Shown piece by piece: positions 27,775 through 38,962 of a stretch of DNA of 64,000 nt. The notes under the pieces were generated by a model that was not told the origin of the DNA, did no database searches, and saw nothing but the letters and a program-made list of their open reading frames with translations. Origin of the DNA: Apostichopus japonicus (taxonomy: Eukaryota; Echinodermata; Holothuroidea; Aspidochirotida; Stichopodidae); contig NC_092572.1 of NCBI RefSeq assembly GCF_037975245.1, positions 16,002,269 to 16,066,268 on the forward strand, written 5' to 3'. The position numbers were made by a program, and so were the translations under genes. Each line of letters begins with the position of its first letter. Position 1 is the first letter of the stretch.

Positions 27775-28624
27775 AAGGTTAAGTGAAGCAACAGAGTACA
27801 GTATAGGCTATCTGTGACCCCGTAACTGGTAAATATTTATTTTTATTATTCATATTGTGTTATTACCAATAGGGGTTCGTTGGAAGTTTTATGAGCTTCC
27901 AATGGTGTCCAATTTCATAGCATATAAAAGCATAAATTTGTAAACACGATATAGGGTATTGGATGTAAAAATTCTTGAGAAGTGAGAAAGAATACAAATA
28001 CATGTTGTTCGCGGAACTGGTCCACGCAAAAATAATTAGCGTCAATGCTTTTGTCACCCCAACTGTTAAGTTGTGAAAGGGATGTTTTGCAAAACCCAGC
28101 CTTATATTATACAGTTTTATTAGTTTAGTTTAGTTAAGTAGATAAAAAAAAAGATCAGGAGGGACACTTAAGTCCCCATGAAGGATCCTATAGAGAGAGG
28201 GAAAAAAAAAACTGAAGGCACAAACACTCAGACCCGATTACATTAGTTTAGTCCAGGCTTACTCAACATTTTAACATTAAGTCATACTGGTATACTCATA
28301 GCGTCATACAGGCTATCCGTACCAGATACAGAATGGTCAGAGATGTGTCTTTAATTGTGGCCATCAAATTTGAGCATAAATTTGAAGGGGAAAGAAGTAT
28401 CTCTTAGATTATTCAGTAGGTTACAAGATTTTTCTAAAATCAATTCATTCATGGAAGTGCACAGATCAATAAACATCACAGGGTGGACGGTAACGAGTAT
28501 ATGGTTGAGTCAAAATTATTTGACCCGGTACCATAGCCTATTAGTACTATTTGTATACAGTACATTGTTTCAAATTATATATTAATATTGATCAACTTTT
28601 ACCCATTTTTCTTTTTTTCTTTCA
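27775..28624. other. AT-rich non-coding stretch upstream of a candidate exon
   Basis: No convincing gene, repeat family or RNA was found. It ends in a long pyrimidine tract plus TTTCAG at ~28605-28624, a good 3' splice site for the exon that follows. Confidence 0.5.
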
Positions 28625-28756
28625 GGACATGAATATTTAGTATTTACATGAGAATCTGAATTCCTACCCTGCTGTAAAAAGGTGTTTGAGGAAAAAAAAA
28701 TGTGTTCAAATAGCTTTCAGAAGATGTTTATGAATCAACTGAGAACAAAGTAAGAC

Positions 28757-28936
28757 ATGTTGCAGTCACTATTATCAGCAGCCAGCAAGGTTAAAAGTGA
28801 GTCTCAATGTCAGGATCTTTTCCAGAAGAATGCTGACCAGATTCCTAGAGTGAATGAACAGCATGATGATGCTGAAGAATCCACTACATGTTACCAGCTA
28901 ACTCTCAATAATATTGAAGCAATACATAAACCCGTG
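28757..28936 (+). CDS. First coding exon of an unrecognised gene
   Basis: Sixty codons from ATG 28757 to a GTG|GTAAGT donor after 28936 (phase 0). An in-frame TAA lies two codons before the ATG, and a strong acceptor (polypyrimidine tract, TTTCAG) at 28624 marks the start of this exon, so 28625-28756 would be 5' UTR. The peptide begins MLQSLLSAASKVKSE, is hydrophilic and rich in Glu, Asp, Gln and Asn, and has no signal peptide or membrane segment. I do not recognise the family. Later exons are not obvious nearby, because the following 22 kb is mostly transposon. The exons at 51964 and 52859 lie on the same strand and have a similar acidic, Ser/Glu-rich composition, so they may belong to the same gene, but intermediate exons would be needed to reconcile the phases. 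Confidence 0.45.
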
Positions 28937-29116
28937 GTAAGTATTATAGTGTACAATTATTTCTTTCTTTTGCCCTCTTTCCTTTATGTTTGTTAAAAAT
29001 TCTGTAACCGTCTAGACAGTTCTTTTCTGCCACATTGTCCCTAATGAGTAGCAACTTTATAATCTGACATCACATTTGATTATAACATATTAAAAGCCAA
29101 CAATGTTATTTCAGGA

Positions 29117-29655
29117 CTAGAGTGCAGTACATGCAGGCTTCACAATTTGGCACATATCCTCGCATGATTTCAGGGTAAGTTTCTGTGCCCGTAGTAATCG
29201 CTCTCTGAGTGCCGAATTTGTAATACCACACACGATCCTATCCTGGACAAGCGGGTCATGCAATGATTCAAAGTTATATGTTTGTGCCAGGACTTTGAGT
29301 TCAGTGATGTATCTGTCCAACTGCTCCCCTGGCTCCTGAAATCTCGTGAAGAATTTGTATCTTTCTACAGTTTCATTTTGCTTTGGGTTGCAGTAGGCAT
29401 CAAAGAGTGTGAAGAGCTCTCCAATTTTCGGGGAAACATCGGCAGCGCCTGCAGCTGGTACCGGTTTTATAGTCTCATATATCTCACGTCCAGTAGTGCC
29501 CATAAGATAGAGGCACATTTTTCCTTTAACTTATCATCTTTGTCAGACATTGCCAGTTCTGCATATAGCTTGAATTCTTCTTTCCAGTGTTGCCATCTGC
29601 TTGCCAGTTTGGGAGAAGCAAAATCAATCTTCTCTGGTGGGGGAACTTTATCCAT
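29117..29655 (-). pseudogene. Gypsy-type retrotransposon gag relic
   Basis: Gag-like protein read on the minus strand. The N-terminal part (ATG 29655 to ~29510) contains a WQHWKEEFKLY-type segment. The rest continues in another frame to a stop at 29117 with LMGTTGREIYE, a F(x)RFQEPGEQLDRYITEL segment and a DPLVQDRIVCGI segment, the pattern seen in gag of Gypsy elements of invertebrates. One frame change near 29500-29515 breaks the gene. Protease, reverse transcriptase and integrase regions are absent downstream, so the element is truncated. The leader 29656-30150 connects it to a primer-binding site and LTR. Confidence 0.8.
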
Positions 29656-30150
29656 ACTGTTATTGTAACTCGCGATCTTCTGGCAGAATTTATTTCAGGA
29701 ATCGTCTGAATGTTAATTTTAATTCTCCAATGTGTACACGGTTTTGTATTGTACCGGTACGTACAGTAACGCGATTGTTTTCTTTTCTTATTTTCACCTC
29801 ACCAGACTGTTGTTTCACAAGGCTTTACTACTGTATTATCACGGTGCTGCAGTGTGTTCCCCTTCGTTGCATTATGAACTAGTCGAACACAGTTATATCT
29901 TACTGTTATAGTTTAGCGTACAATCTGCAGTTCCTTTCTTTGCTTACCACATCACACTGCATTCTACGTTGCGTCTCGGATTACTGTACTGTTTTATCGC
30001 ATAGTCCTATACATACGATACTGTGTATGCTATTCTAACGGTGCATTCGCATAGCTGAATCTTAGCGAATTGCTGACTAATTCACGGTGATTTTCGGGTG
30101 ATCAGTCCTTCGAATTTCGCAAGAATGGTCCTCAAAATTATCTTAAGTTT

Positions 30151-30163
30151 ACTTCTGACACCA
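30151..30163 (-). other. Retroelement primer-binding site
   Basis: On the minus strand this reads TGGTGTCAGAAGT, directly next to the LTR end. TGGTGTCAG-type sequences are common primer-binding sites of Gypsy elements, complementary to the 3' end of a tRNA (usually assigned to tRNA-Leu). The position between LTR and gag fits exactly. Confidence 0.75.
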
Positions 30164-30355
30164 TGTTTCAGTTTGTGGCCGTTGAGCGTGTCGTATAGAG
30201 AATATAGGAGGCGATCATTTATTTAGTTACAGACTTGGTTTATTATTGTACTTCAGTAGTCATATTCAATGGAGTGCACAGACTCGTAGTATGTAATATG
30301 AAGAGCAAGTACGGTAGCTCATATTGATTAGCTACATAAATGTACTTGTCACACA
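30164..30355 (-). mobile_element. Gypsy 5' LTR (192 bp)
   Basis: On the minus strand it starts TGTGTGACAAG and ends AAACTGAAACA, i.e. the expected TG...CA ends, and abuts the primer-binding site. AATAAA-type signals occur inside (AATAAACC and AATAAATG). A matching 3' LTR was not found in the window, so the target duplication cannot be tested. Confidence 0.7.
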
Positions 30356-30943
30356 GTGAGGCTGTAGTTTACAAATCCCGATGATCCAGTTTTGGCAAAG
30401 AACACCTTCAATTCTCTTCTCTTATTCTTAGTAACTTAACAGTTGCACTGGAGTGACATGCAATATCAGTTTAACATGTTCCAAACAGTTCAGGAATACA
30501 TTGGGGTATGTCCTGTAGGTCAGTTTGGGAGGAATCAGCTGAGCTAAACAAAAGTAGTTTTCATCACTTTTCAGAGCCAGAGACGAAAAAACCCTCCCCG
30601 CTGACCCTTCTCTGGATGACGTTTCTGCAGGTAGGGCAAGCCAGACCAAGTGGACTGTGATCAGGGATACCAATACAACCTGCAGGAATCATAGATGCAC
30701 CCAAATTGGTCAAGCTTATCAAAATTGGTGACTGGAAATGTTGTTGCAGACGTAGACCTGGTTACTGCTTACACAGTATTGCTCATAAGTGTATTTACAC
30801 ACTGCACCTTGCATACTGAAATCTCTGAAAATACATCTTTATGGACCTAAAATGATAATTGCATAGAATTTTGTTGTGGTTTATATTGTGACGACTATAA
30901 AAAAGTATCATATTGGTATTGAAAAAAAAATTCATCTCTCACT
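30356..30943. other. Unassigned sequence
   Basis: I see no gene, repeat family or RNA here. The open frame 30428-30673 on the minus strand has no recognisable domain and biased composition. Confidence 0.4.
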
Positions 30944-31416
30944 TAAGGTGGCATACTCCAATTAGAGTCTATAGCAGTCCGCTTTATTGTTCTCCTTCAA
31001 GAAAAGTGCCAAAAAGCAGCAGGGGAACATCTTTTGTGACCTTTTATCAATCATGATCTAGTTTTTGTGGCTTGCATGTTGAAGAGCATGAATGGAAGTA
31101 CATGTGGTGAGAAAATTGTGTCAATTGAGGCCATTTCAGACCCCTTTAAGGCCTCCCAGGAGCAGTGTAGGAAAATTGTTTACCACTGAGTGAAGAGGTT
31201 TGTTTACAAGTGACAAAAACTTCCGGCTCGGATAGCAAAAAATCTGCATGGTCATGATACGGAAAATTGATGGTGCCATAAAAGGCCAACTTGACAGCTA
31301 TCCGGTGATGGGTAGCGTTTAGCTAGTGAAAACTTCTATCTAGACTTAGAGACCACATTACTTTTGTGATTTAGTGTGTAAGTCAATGGCGCTTTTAATG
31401 GGCGTATGCTACCTGA
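30944..31416 (+). mobile_element. MITE-like repeat, copy 2
   Basis: About 473 bp and the best preserved plus-strand copy. It begins AAGGTGGCATACTCC and ends GGGCGTATGCTACCT, imperfect terminal inverted repeats of roughly 20 bp. Immediately beyond its right end the sequence becomes GGATTCTTGCCAGG, which matches the interior of element C at ~45660. Copy 2 is therefore joined to an internal part of copy A. Confidence 0.75.
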
Positions 31417-32645
31417 AGGATTCTTGCCAGGTTTGTTACTGTTTTATTAAGTTTTTATATGGACAAGAGTTCACTCTTGTAGCTACATATTGATTCCAAA
31501 CACAACCTTTGATTCAAGTCCTACAATTCTTCCATATCAGAAAGACCTATAGGGTCGTCGCCACATCCATTGCTTGTCTCTCTGTGAGCCATCATAGCAC
31601 TGTGATAGGCCCTTAATAGGGCAAATTAACTAACCTGTTTCCTGTAGATTCTGCAAACATGGTTTGTTGTGACTGAGTTGAAAATATCTCATGTCCTTTA
31701 TCTGCTGGGTTAATTACTCTCTCATACTCTTCCTTGTCGAGCCTTCTATAAGCAGGTTTGCAAGAGGAATTAGTTGCCATATCTGTATCAGAAGAGCTAG
31801 GAATATCACCAGTGCAATTGGCATCAGCTTCAGCAGCTGTTCAAGCAGTAAAGCCAAACTTGTTACCTGGCTTGAAGGTCGTTGCATGCCTATCAAACAT
31901 GCCTTTCCTTCTACCCATTCTTCTAAATACTAATCAGTTTTTATCCTTAAAATATACCAATTTTCCAGTGACGTATTCACTAGTTTTGTTTGTAAGCATT
32001 TATTGGAAGTCTAAGCAGTTGAATAGCTGCACATAGAATGATACAAGACAAGACTTACACTGAGAAACTAGTCAATATGATGGACTGCAACTAGTTTGGA
32101 ATGTTGTTTGAACAGCGCCCTCATCCTAGATCTGGTCACAGCTAGTACATAGCTCTCCTGAGTATTTTTTGCACCAAAATCTGACAAAATACCTTTTGAA
32201 AGCAGTGCCAAAGTAACAAGTAACTTTTTCTCTTTCACTTTAGAGCCACAGCTAAGGGCGCATGCTTACTGGATGCTGGGAGTGATAAAATTTTCAGAGG
32301 GATGAAGGCCAACCAAGTTTCCACCAGAGGGGGGTAAGTAGCACCAAACTGAGGGACTGTACTTAAAACACATTGTGTGGACCCAAGAACAATTTAGACA
32401 TTCAGTAGATGCCTGTCATGCTGATGGAATGACTTCTTATCACACTAGGGAATATGTCAATCATTGGGCTCTGACTTGTTTAAAGTTCAGTACTGTATTA
32501 TTCATATAGACTGTACAACATGTGTGAGACACCATATGAAGATTCACACAATAGACAGAGATACACAGAAATGATGTAAGTCACAACTTCTCAAACTATC
32601 ATAAAAAGGAGGTTTAATGTGGAGTTTAAATATCTCAGCTGTTAC
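31417..32645 (-). pseudogene. Copy A of a repeated element, degenerate
   Basis: The segment 31430-31980 aligns by eye with 45660-45970 of copy C (shared CAAACACAACCTTTG and ACCTGGCTTGAAGG/ACCTGGCTTCAATG strings) and so corresponds to the minus-strand reading frame of that element, now broken. A block at 31560-31650 matches 34647-34735 of copy B and is the tail of a His-Me-finger-like sequence. The part 31915-32645 is shared with 34895-35637, including GAACAGCGCCCTC. No intact protein remains. Confidence 0.6.
32244..32333 (+). other. Exon-like segment in copy A (acceptor and donor conserved in copy B)
   Basis: Flanked by TTTCACTTTAG and GTAAGT. One frame reads CLLDAGSDKIFRG; the copy B equivalent at 35246-35327 reads SLLDTGSDHIFRG between the same splice-like signals. 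The LLDTGSD string resembles an aspartic-protease active-site loop, but the rest does not follow that family. This may be an ancestral exon or chance. Confidence 0.25.
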
Positions 32646-32980
32646 TTAAGGTGGCATACTCCTATTAGCATCTATATCAACCTGCACAAGTGTTCTCCTT
32701 CAGGAAAAGTTCCAAAGAGCAACAGGAGAACATCTTTTTTTATATCTTATCAATTAGGATCTGGTTTTCTTGGTTTGGCTGTTATGGAGCATGAATGGAA
32801 GTACAAGTGGTACAAAGATTGGGTCAGTTGAGGCAAGTTTAGACCACTTTAGGCCTCCTGGAGCAGCATATGAACATTGTTTACTGCTGAGTAAAGAGGT
32901 TTGTTTACAAGTGAGGAAAATTTCAAGCTCTCATAGCAAACAAAAAGTCTGCACAGTCATGATAAAGAAACTTGAGGTTC
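32646..32980 (+). mobile_element. MITE-like repeat, copy 3 (3' truncated)
   Basis: Begins AAGGTGGCATACTCCTATTAG and follows copy 2 to about 32980, where similarity is lost. The right inverted end is missing. It is in the same orientation as copy 2, flanking copy A on its right. Confidence 0.65.
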
Positions 32981-33228
32981 AAATGAATGTGATAAATTAA
33001 TTAGAATAAACCAAAGGCAAATAGAATAAAGGGTAATTTAAACTAAGAAATACTGCACGACGCAACTCTACCTGTGTCTGTTGTTTTGATCTGTGTGTTA
33101 TTGAGATGTGTAGTAGTACAGTAACGTATGGTATAAGGAGCCACTAATTTCAATGTTAAGCTATAGAACAAGTAAAACCTGAGGAACTGAAGTTGTACAT
33201 CTGGTGAGTAGTCTACTTTTATACAGTG

Positions 33229-34173
33229 TAGTGCTGATAGTCGTGATCCATTAATCGCCAGTAGTCGCGATTACACTTTGGAAGTTTGATTAATCGCTCT
33301 CAAAACCTAAGTTGCGATTACTGGACTAAAGCTAGCACTACACACAATCTGCTATTGAAAAATAGCCTAACCTATCAAAAACAACACTTAAGCAGTTTGT
33401 CAGCAAATATCGCAAACACAGGTTCTTACAATGCTACACTAGAACTGTGCTGTGTTAAAAATCAGTAAGCACCTGTTCAGGTTAGATTCATGCGTTTACT
33501 TGTTAGTAATACGATTGTTCTGCAGTGCAGCATTTAGTCCTAGCAATGTTTCATCATTGCGCATAATTGCAAATTCCCAAATTTATTAATCTTTAATGAT
33601 TGCCAAAGAATTTGTAATTTCTTCAAACATGCATGTTATACAGTATTATTTCATTTCTGGTCAGTGGTTCACATGTATCATATGTCTGATAGAGTGTGTC
33701 GATTGCGGTGAAGTTTCATTTCAATGTGTCATAATATGTGCGTGCTATCACGCTAGGCTAAAGCCTAGCCTAGAAGGTGAACGTCCTTCTACAGAAAACT
33801 CTTGCATAGTAATCATCACACCGCTACAGGGTGTTGCATCTATTCATTTTTTTTGCTGTGATTAGTGCTAGTAGTTGTAGTAGCCTTGTAGATCCATTCC
33901 AAAGTTTTTGATTTACTTTGAAGGATTTTAAGAAATGTTGAATATTGAAATTTGTTGACAGTTTTTGTTTGGTAGATGTTTTAACATGAATTAGACATCA
34001 CACATTAAGACTTGAAAGAACAAATAGGGACAGTGCACCATGGAAAAAGATTTGTTTGACTGTATTTCTGCAATGTAGAAATGACAGTGATGATGCCATA
34101 ACTGTAACCGAGTATCGCGAGAAGAGCTATGCGATTAATCAACTACAAAAGTAAGAGTCGACTATCAGCACTA
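33229..34173. mobile_element. hAT-like non-autonomous transposon (945 bp)
   Basis: Terminal inverted repeats TAGTGCTGATAGTCG at the left end and its complement at the right (CGACTATCAGCACTA). Flanks are ATACAGTG (33221-33228) and ATACTGTG (34174-34181), an 8-bp duplication with one mismatch, as expected for hAT. A second inverted pair, ATTAATCGC/GCGATTAAT, lies subterminally. No transposase is encoded; the short frame 33596-33865 is not recognisable. Confidence 0.7.
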
Positions 34174-34372
34174 ATACTGTGTACCTAGCAGAGCAAAAAG
34201 CGACAGTCAGAATTTAAATGCATACATTACAACGTAATATATGTGGTGTAAGAATCAGTTTTATTGAGACCCAGACTGCAATCAGAATAAGGATAGGCCT
34301 ATATACAGTAACATATTGTAATATTGTATGTATTGGAAAGCTCACACCTTCACAATGTCAGACTAAGATTGG

Positions 34373-34735
34373 ATGGCATGGGCTGATGAAATAAATGCAA
34401 AAGTGGCAAAATATACATCAGCCCCAGCAAGTTACACAAAGGGATGCAGGATGTGGACAGGTGCCTACACCATCAGTATGCCAGGGGCACCAGCATATGG
34501 CATTATCCGCACAATGCTATCCCTGGCAGCTAAGAGAAGAGCCACATTCCAGCATCTGCTCTTCAAAGTATTAAAGAAATTAACTTTTAAGTACCAAATC
34601 ATTTCACATCTCCCACATATGCCACAACAGCCTATGTGTGGAGGTGTCACATCCATTGCTTGTGTCTCTGTGAGCCATCATAGCACTGTGACAGGCCCTT
34701 AATAAGACTTGCAAATTTACTAACCTGTTTACTGT
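34373..34735 (+). pseudogene. His-Me-finger (HNH-type) endonuclease-like relic
   Basis: The frame 34373-34702 (109 codons) starts MAWADEINAKVAKY and contains GCRMWTGAY followed by a YGIIR segment, the pattern that opens the zinc-binding His-Me-finger homing-endonuclease-like domain (WTG then YG). Downstream, SHLPH is followed in a shifted frame by CHNSLCVEVSH, matching the SHLCHN..C...H zinc and catalytic motif of this family. At least one frameshift lies between the motifs (~34615-34625) and a stop follows, so the gene is dead. The same tail block recurs in copy A at ~31560-31650, so it belongs to a multicopy element. The assignment rests on motif memory only; a profile search would decide it. 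Confidence 0.5.
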
Positions 34736-35637
34736 AGATTTCGTCATATATCAGAGGAGAGTACTGCTTTAGTCAGTGCTCTGTAGAGAGACCTGTTTAG
34801 GTGTACTACATCAGAATGATAAGCTGCAGCCATTGTTCTACTGAACCCATTACATGCCTTGCCATCAGCATCAGTTGTGAGGTACATGACCGTACCCATT
34901 CTTCATAATAATAATCAGTTTTTTATCCTCAAAGTTCAACAAAATTCCAGTGACCTATTCACTAGTTTGTTTGTATACAAATGCTTAAATGCTTATAAGC
35001 ATTTATTGGAAGTCTAAGAAGTTGAATAGCTGCACATAGAATGATACAAGACAAGACTTACACTCAGAAACTAGTCAATATGATCTACTACAACGATTTA
35101 GGAATGTTGCTTGAACAGCGCCCTCATTCTAGATCTGGTCACAGCTAGTACATAGCTCCCCTGAGTAGTTTTCGCAACAAAATCTGACAAAATACCTTTG
35201 AAAAGCAATGCCAAAGTAACAAGTAACTTTTCTCTTTCATTTTAGGGCCAGAGTTTACTCGATACAGGGAGTGATCACATTTTCAGAGGGAAGAACGCCA
35301 ACTTGCGTCAAGTTTCCACCAGAGGGGGTAAGTAGCACCAACTGAGGGACTGTGCTTAAAACACATTCTGTGGACCCAAGCACAATTTAGACATGCAGTA
35401 GATGCCAGCCATGCTGATGGAATGACTTCTAATCACACTAGGGAATATGTCAACCATTGGGAACTCACTTGTTTAAAGTTCAGTACTGTATTATTCATAT
35501 AGACTGTACAACATGTGTGAGACACCATATGAAGATTCACACAATAGACAGAGATAATCAAAAATGATATAAGTCATTACTTCTGAAACTATCATAAAAA
35601 GAGGTTTAAAGTGGATTTTAGAAATGTCAACTGTTAC
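34736..35637 (-). pseudogene. Copy B of the repeated element, degenerate
   Basis: 34745-34890 matches 44955-45115 of copy C, including ATATCAGAGGAGAGTACTGC and ACATGCCTTGCCATCAGCAT, i.e. the minus-strand reading frame. From 34895 it matches copy A to the start of MITE copy 4. The open frame is broken and shortened relative to copy C. GAACAGCGCCCTC occurs here, in copy A and inside the foldback element. Confidence 0.6.
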
Positions 35638-35772
35638 TTAAGCTGGCATACTCCTATTAGCTTCTATATCAATCCGCACCAAGTGTGCTTCTTCAGAAAA
35701 AGTTCCAAAAAGCAACAGGAGACATCTTTTTTGATATGTCATCAATCACTGGACTGGTTTATGTTTTTAGTT
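35638..35772 (+). mobile_element. MITE-like repeat, copy 4 (fragment)
   Basis: Starts AAGCTGGCATACTCCTATTAG and follows copies 2 and 3 for about 135 bp, then is replaced by the 3' end of element C. Only the left part survives. Confidence 0.6.
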
Positions 35773-35837
35773 CTATGTAGCTTGTACTCTCTCTCTGAGT
35801 TGTACTCTCCTCCTTCTGTATGCTCTGTCTCTCTTAT
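35773..35837 (-). pseudogene. Element C reading frame, C-terminal segment
   Basis: Minus-strand codons continue from the segment at 38662 once the foldback element and one TTAT copy are ignored. The joined frame is open, very basic (an Arg-rich run) and ends at a stop codon at 35773-35775. This is probably the natural C-terminus of the element C protein. Confidence 0.55.
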
Positions 35838-38661
35838 GGGTCATTCCATGCCAACTCAACAAGGGCCCGACACCCACCGTCTCAGATTTTCACCAAATTC
35901 GGTGTGGAGTTTCATAATATAAAGATAAGAATCCACGCCAAATTTTAGCTGAAAATATCAATCGGTTCGTGAGATATCGGCTTTCAAAAATTGGTGAAAT
36001 TGACCCCAAAAATCCAAAATGGCGGCCATTTTGAATTGACCTAAATTAAAACCCCCGGACTTTTTCTTCAATAACTTCTCTTCTGAGTAAGCTACAGACA
36101 TGAAACTTGGGATTATAGTAATTTAAAGCATGGAGATCCTCAATATGGACATTAATTTAATGTAGGAGGGTAATAAAGGTAAGTTATGGGGATTTTGAAT
36201 TTTAATGAATGAAAATTAATTGCCAAAAATTTATTTTCACACCTTCTCATACATATGAAAAATTTTCAATGTGGGACAGCATCTATGAATCTGAAATTTG
36301 GCACATTGATAAAGCATATCACAAAGAACTGTTATGCAAAAAATTGTGATGGTACTCTCTCTCTAAATGGAAATATTTTTTTCTGAAGTTGGAGCAAAAT
36401 GTCGCAAATTTTCACAAATTTTGGCTGAAATTGCTGATATTCGTTATGTACATTCCGCCTTTGGCATAGGTAACAAGATTTTATGTCTGAATTTGCAGAT
36501 ATTGTGGAAGACATGTGACCACTCTTCTAGTTTAGCTAATTTTGAGGAAAATTTACGGTCCCAATTTTTTGTAACAAGTAATTAAAATGGCAGAAAATGA
36601 GATAGGGGCCTAATATGGCCCTACTTTGAGGGTACTTTATATTCACAAACAAAGGCATGTTTGAGATTTAATTTGCATAGGATCCTTGTTCAGTGCCAGT
36701 TGTACAGGAAAAGTGCCAAAAGAAGGTCAAGCGGGTCGTACGTTTTACGAACAGCGCCCTCAAACTTAAGAAATCTCACTTCTGGCCCTAATTGGGGGTC
36801 CAATTTGGGCCTGTGGGTAAATTTCAATATTTCTTTAAACACCATATTCCAGGAGTGTATTAACCATATTTTTAAATACTGAAGTCAAAAGTTTGTGTTT
36901 TATTTTTATCTATTCAAATTTACGACTCGAAAATTGCGAAAATCATGCATTTCATATGTATGAAAATGCTTGCACAAGCCGATTTGAGTAGTTCAAATGA
37001 CAACAACTTCTTAGTTTTAGCATACAGGTGCTTAACAAATAAGAGGGTGGTACACTAGCATATATAGGGACTCCCAATAAAGTGCACTCTCTGGGTCATA
37101 TGCCCAACGATGCATGAGAACAGCGCCCTCAAAAATCACAATTTACCAATATTTTGGGCTATTTTGGGCATTTCAAGGTCAGAGTTGGTCATAATTAAAA
37201 GGGTTTTTCTTGGTTTTCAATACAAAACTAGTAAGACATGTATAGTTATGATGCAAAGAATAAGTTGAAACATCTTTTTGACAGTTTTTTAATGATCAGA
37301 TGAGCAGCTTAAAGTGGCATATAGGTACAAAATAGCCCAAAATATTGGTAAATTGTGATTTTTGAGGGCGCTGTTCTCATGCATCGTTGGGCATATGACC
37401 CAGAAAGTGCACTTTATTGCGAGTCCTTATGCTAGTGTACCACCCTCTTATTTGTTAAGCACCTGTATGCTAAAGCTTAGAAGTTGTTGTTATTTGAACT
37501 GCTCAAATCGGCTTGTACAAGCATTTCCATACATATGAAATGCATGATTTTCGCAATTTTCGAGTCGTAAATTTGAATAGATAAAAATAAAATACAAACT
37601 TTTGACTTCAGTATTTAAAAATATGGTTAATACACTCCTGGAATATGGTATTTAAAGAAATATTGAAATTAACCCACAGGCCCAAATTGGACCCCCAATT
37701 AGGGCCAGAAGTGAGATTTCTTAAGTTTGAGGGCGCTGTTCGTAAAACGTACGACCCGCTTGACCTTCTTTTGGCACTTTTCCTGTACAACTGGCACTGA
37801 ACAAGGATCCTATGCAAATTAAATCTCAAACATGCCTTTGTTTGTGAATATAAAGTACCCTCAAAGTAGGGCCATATTAGGCCCCTATCTCATTTTCTGC
37901 CATTTTAATTACTTGTTACAAAAAATTGGGACCGTAAATTTTCCTCAAAATTAGCTAAACTAGAAGAGTGGTCACATGTCTTCCACAATATCTGCAAATT
38001 CAGACATAAAATCTTGTTACCTATGCCAAAGGCGGAATGTACATAACGAATATCAGCAATTTCAGCCAAAATTTGTGAAAATTTGCGACATTTTGCTCCA
38101 ACTTCAGAAAAAAATATTTCCATTTAGAGAGAGAGTACCATCACAATTTTTTGCATAACAGTTCTTTGTGATATGCTTTATCAATGTGCCAAATTTCAGA
38201 TTCATAGATGCTGTCCCACATTGAAAATTTTTCATATGTATGAGAAGGTGTGAAAATAAATTTTTGGCAATTAATTTTCATTCATTAAAATTCAAAATCC
38301 CCATAACTTACCTTTATTACCCTCCTACATTAAATTAATGTCCATATTGAGGATCTCCATGCTTTAAATTACTATAATCCCAAGTTTCATGTCTGTAGCT
38401 TACTCAGAAGAGAAGTTATTGAAGAAAAAGTCCGGGGGTTTTAATTTAGGTCAATTCAAAATGGCCGCCATTTTGGATTTTTGGGGTCAATTTCACCAAT
38501 TTTTGAAAGCCGATATCTCACGAACCGATTGATATTTTCAGCTAAAATTTGGCGTGGATTCTTATCTTTATATTATGAAACTCCACACCGAATTTGGTGA
38601 AAATCTGAGACGGTGGGTGTCGAAATCAAATTTTGCTTGTTGATTTGGCATGGAATGACCC
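35838..38661. mobile_element. Foldback DNA transposon, 2.8 kb
   Basis: Two arms of ~1.33 kb are inverted copies of each other around a centre at ~37245, with a unique spacer of ~160 bp (37166-37328). Ends are GGGTCATTCCATGCCAA and its complement. TTAT occurs directly on both sides (35834-35837 and 38662-38665), a likely 4-bp target duplication. Mirror-image open frames (36661-36882 plus with 37608-37829 minus; 36367-36585 plus with 37905-38123 minus) translate identically, showing near-perfect arms; none resembles a known protein. Small differences exist in the outer ~40 bp and near the spacer. No transposase is seen, so it is non-autonomous. It lies inside element C. Confidence 0.85.
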
Positions 38662-38962
38662 TTATATAGTCTATCATACTGTTGTTTCCTTTGCATCTGT
38701 TTCAGAGTCTGGATACATGGACTATTTGAGCTCACCTCTAATCCTGCAGCTTCCATCTTCCTGGCTATGGACTCTTCAGGCCCTTTATTTGTAATGTTTG
38801 TGGCACTGTGGTCCCTGTACTGACTGTTGCGTGAAATGTTTGTGCTATGTTTTGGATTGGAAACTCGAAAGCATTATTGACTACCTCTGCTTTTTGAGTG
38901 GAAGTCTGAAACTCAGTGGACCATAAACATTTGCTGCAGGAGGGTGTCTCAGGTATTTCATT
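38662..38962 (-). pseudogene. Element C reading frame, middle segment
   Basis: Minus-strand coding sequence between the foldback and pogo-like insertions. It reads NEIPETPSCSKCLW, then QKAEVVNNAF, and in a shifted frame GPEESIARKMEAAG and LKQMQRKQQYDR. One frame change lies around 38790. It joins in frame to 44653 upstream and to 35837 downstream when the insertions are removed. Confidence 0.6.

Noticed and set aside
36332-38158. Four mirrored open frames in the foldback element
   Set aside because: No known domain; they mirror each other because of the inverted arms and show low-complexity AT-rich codons.
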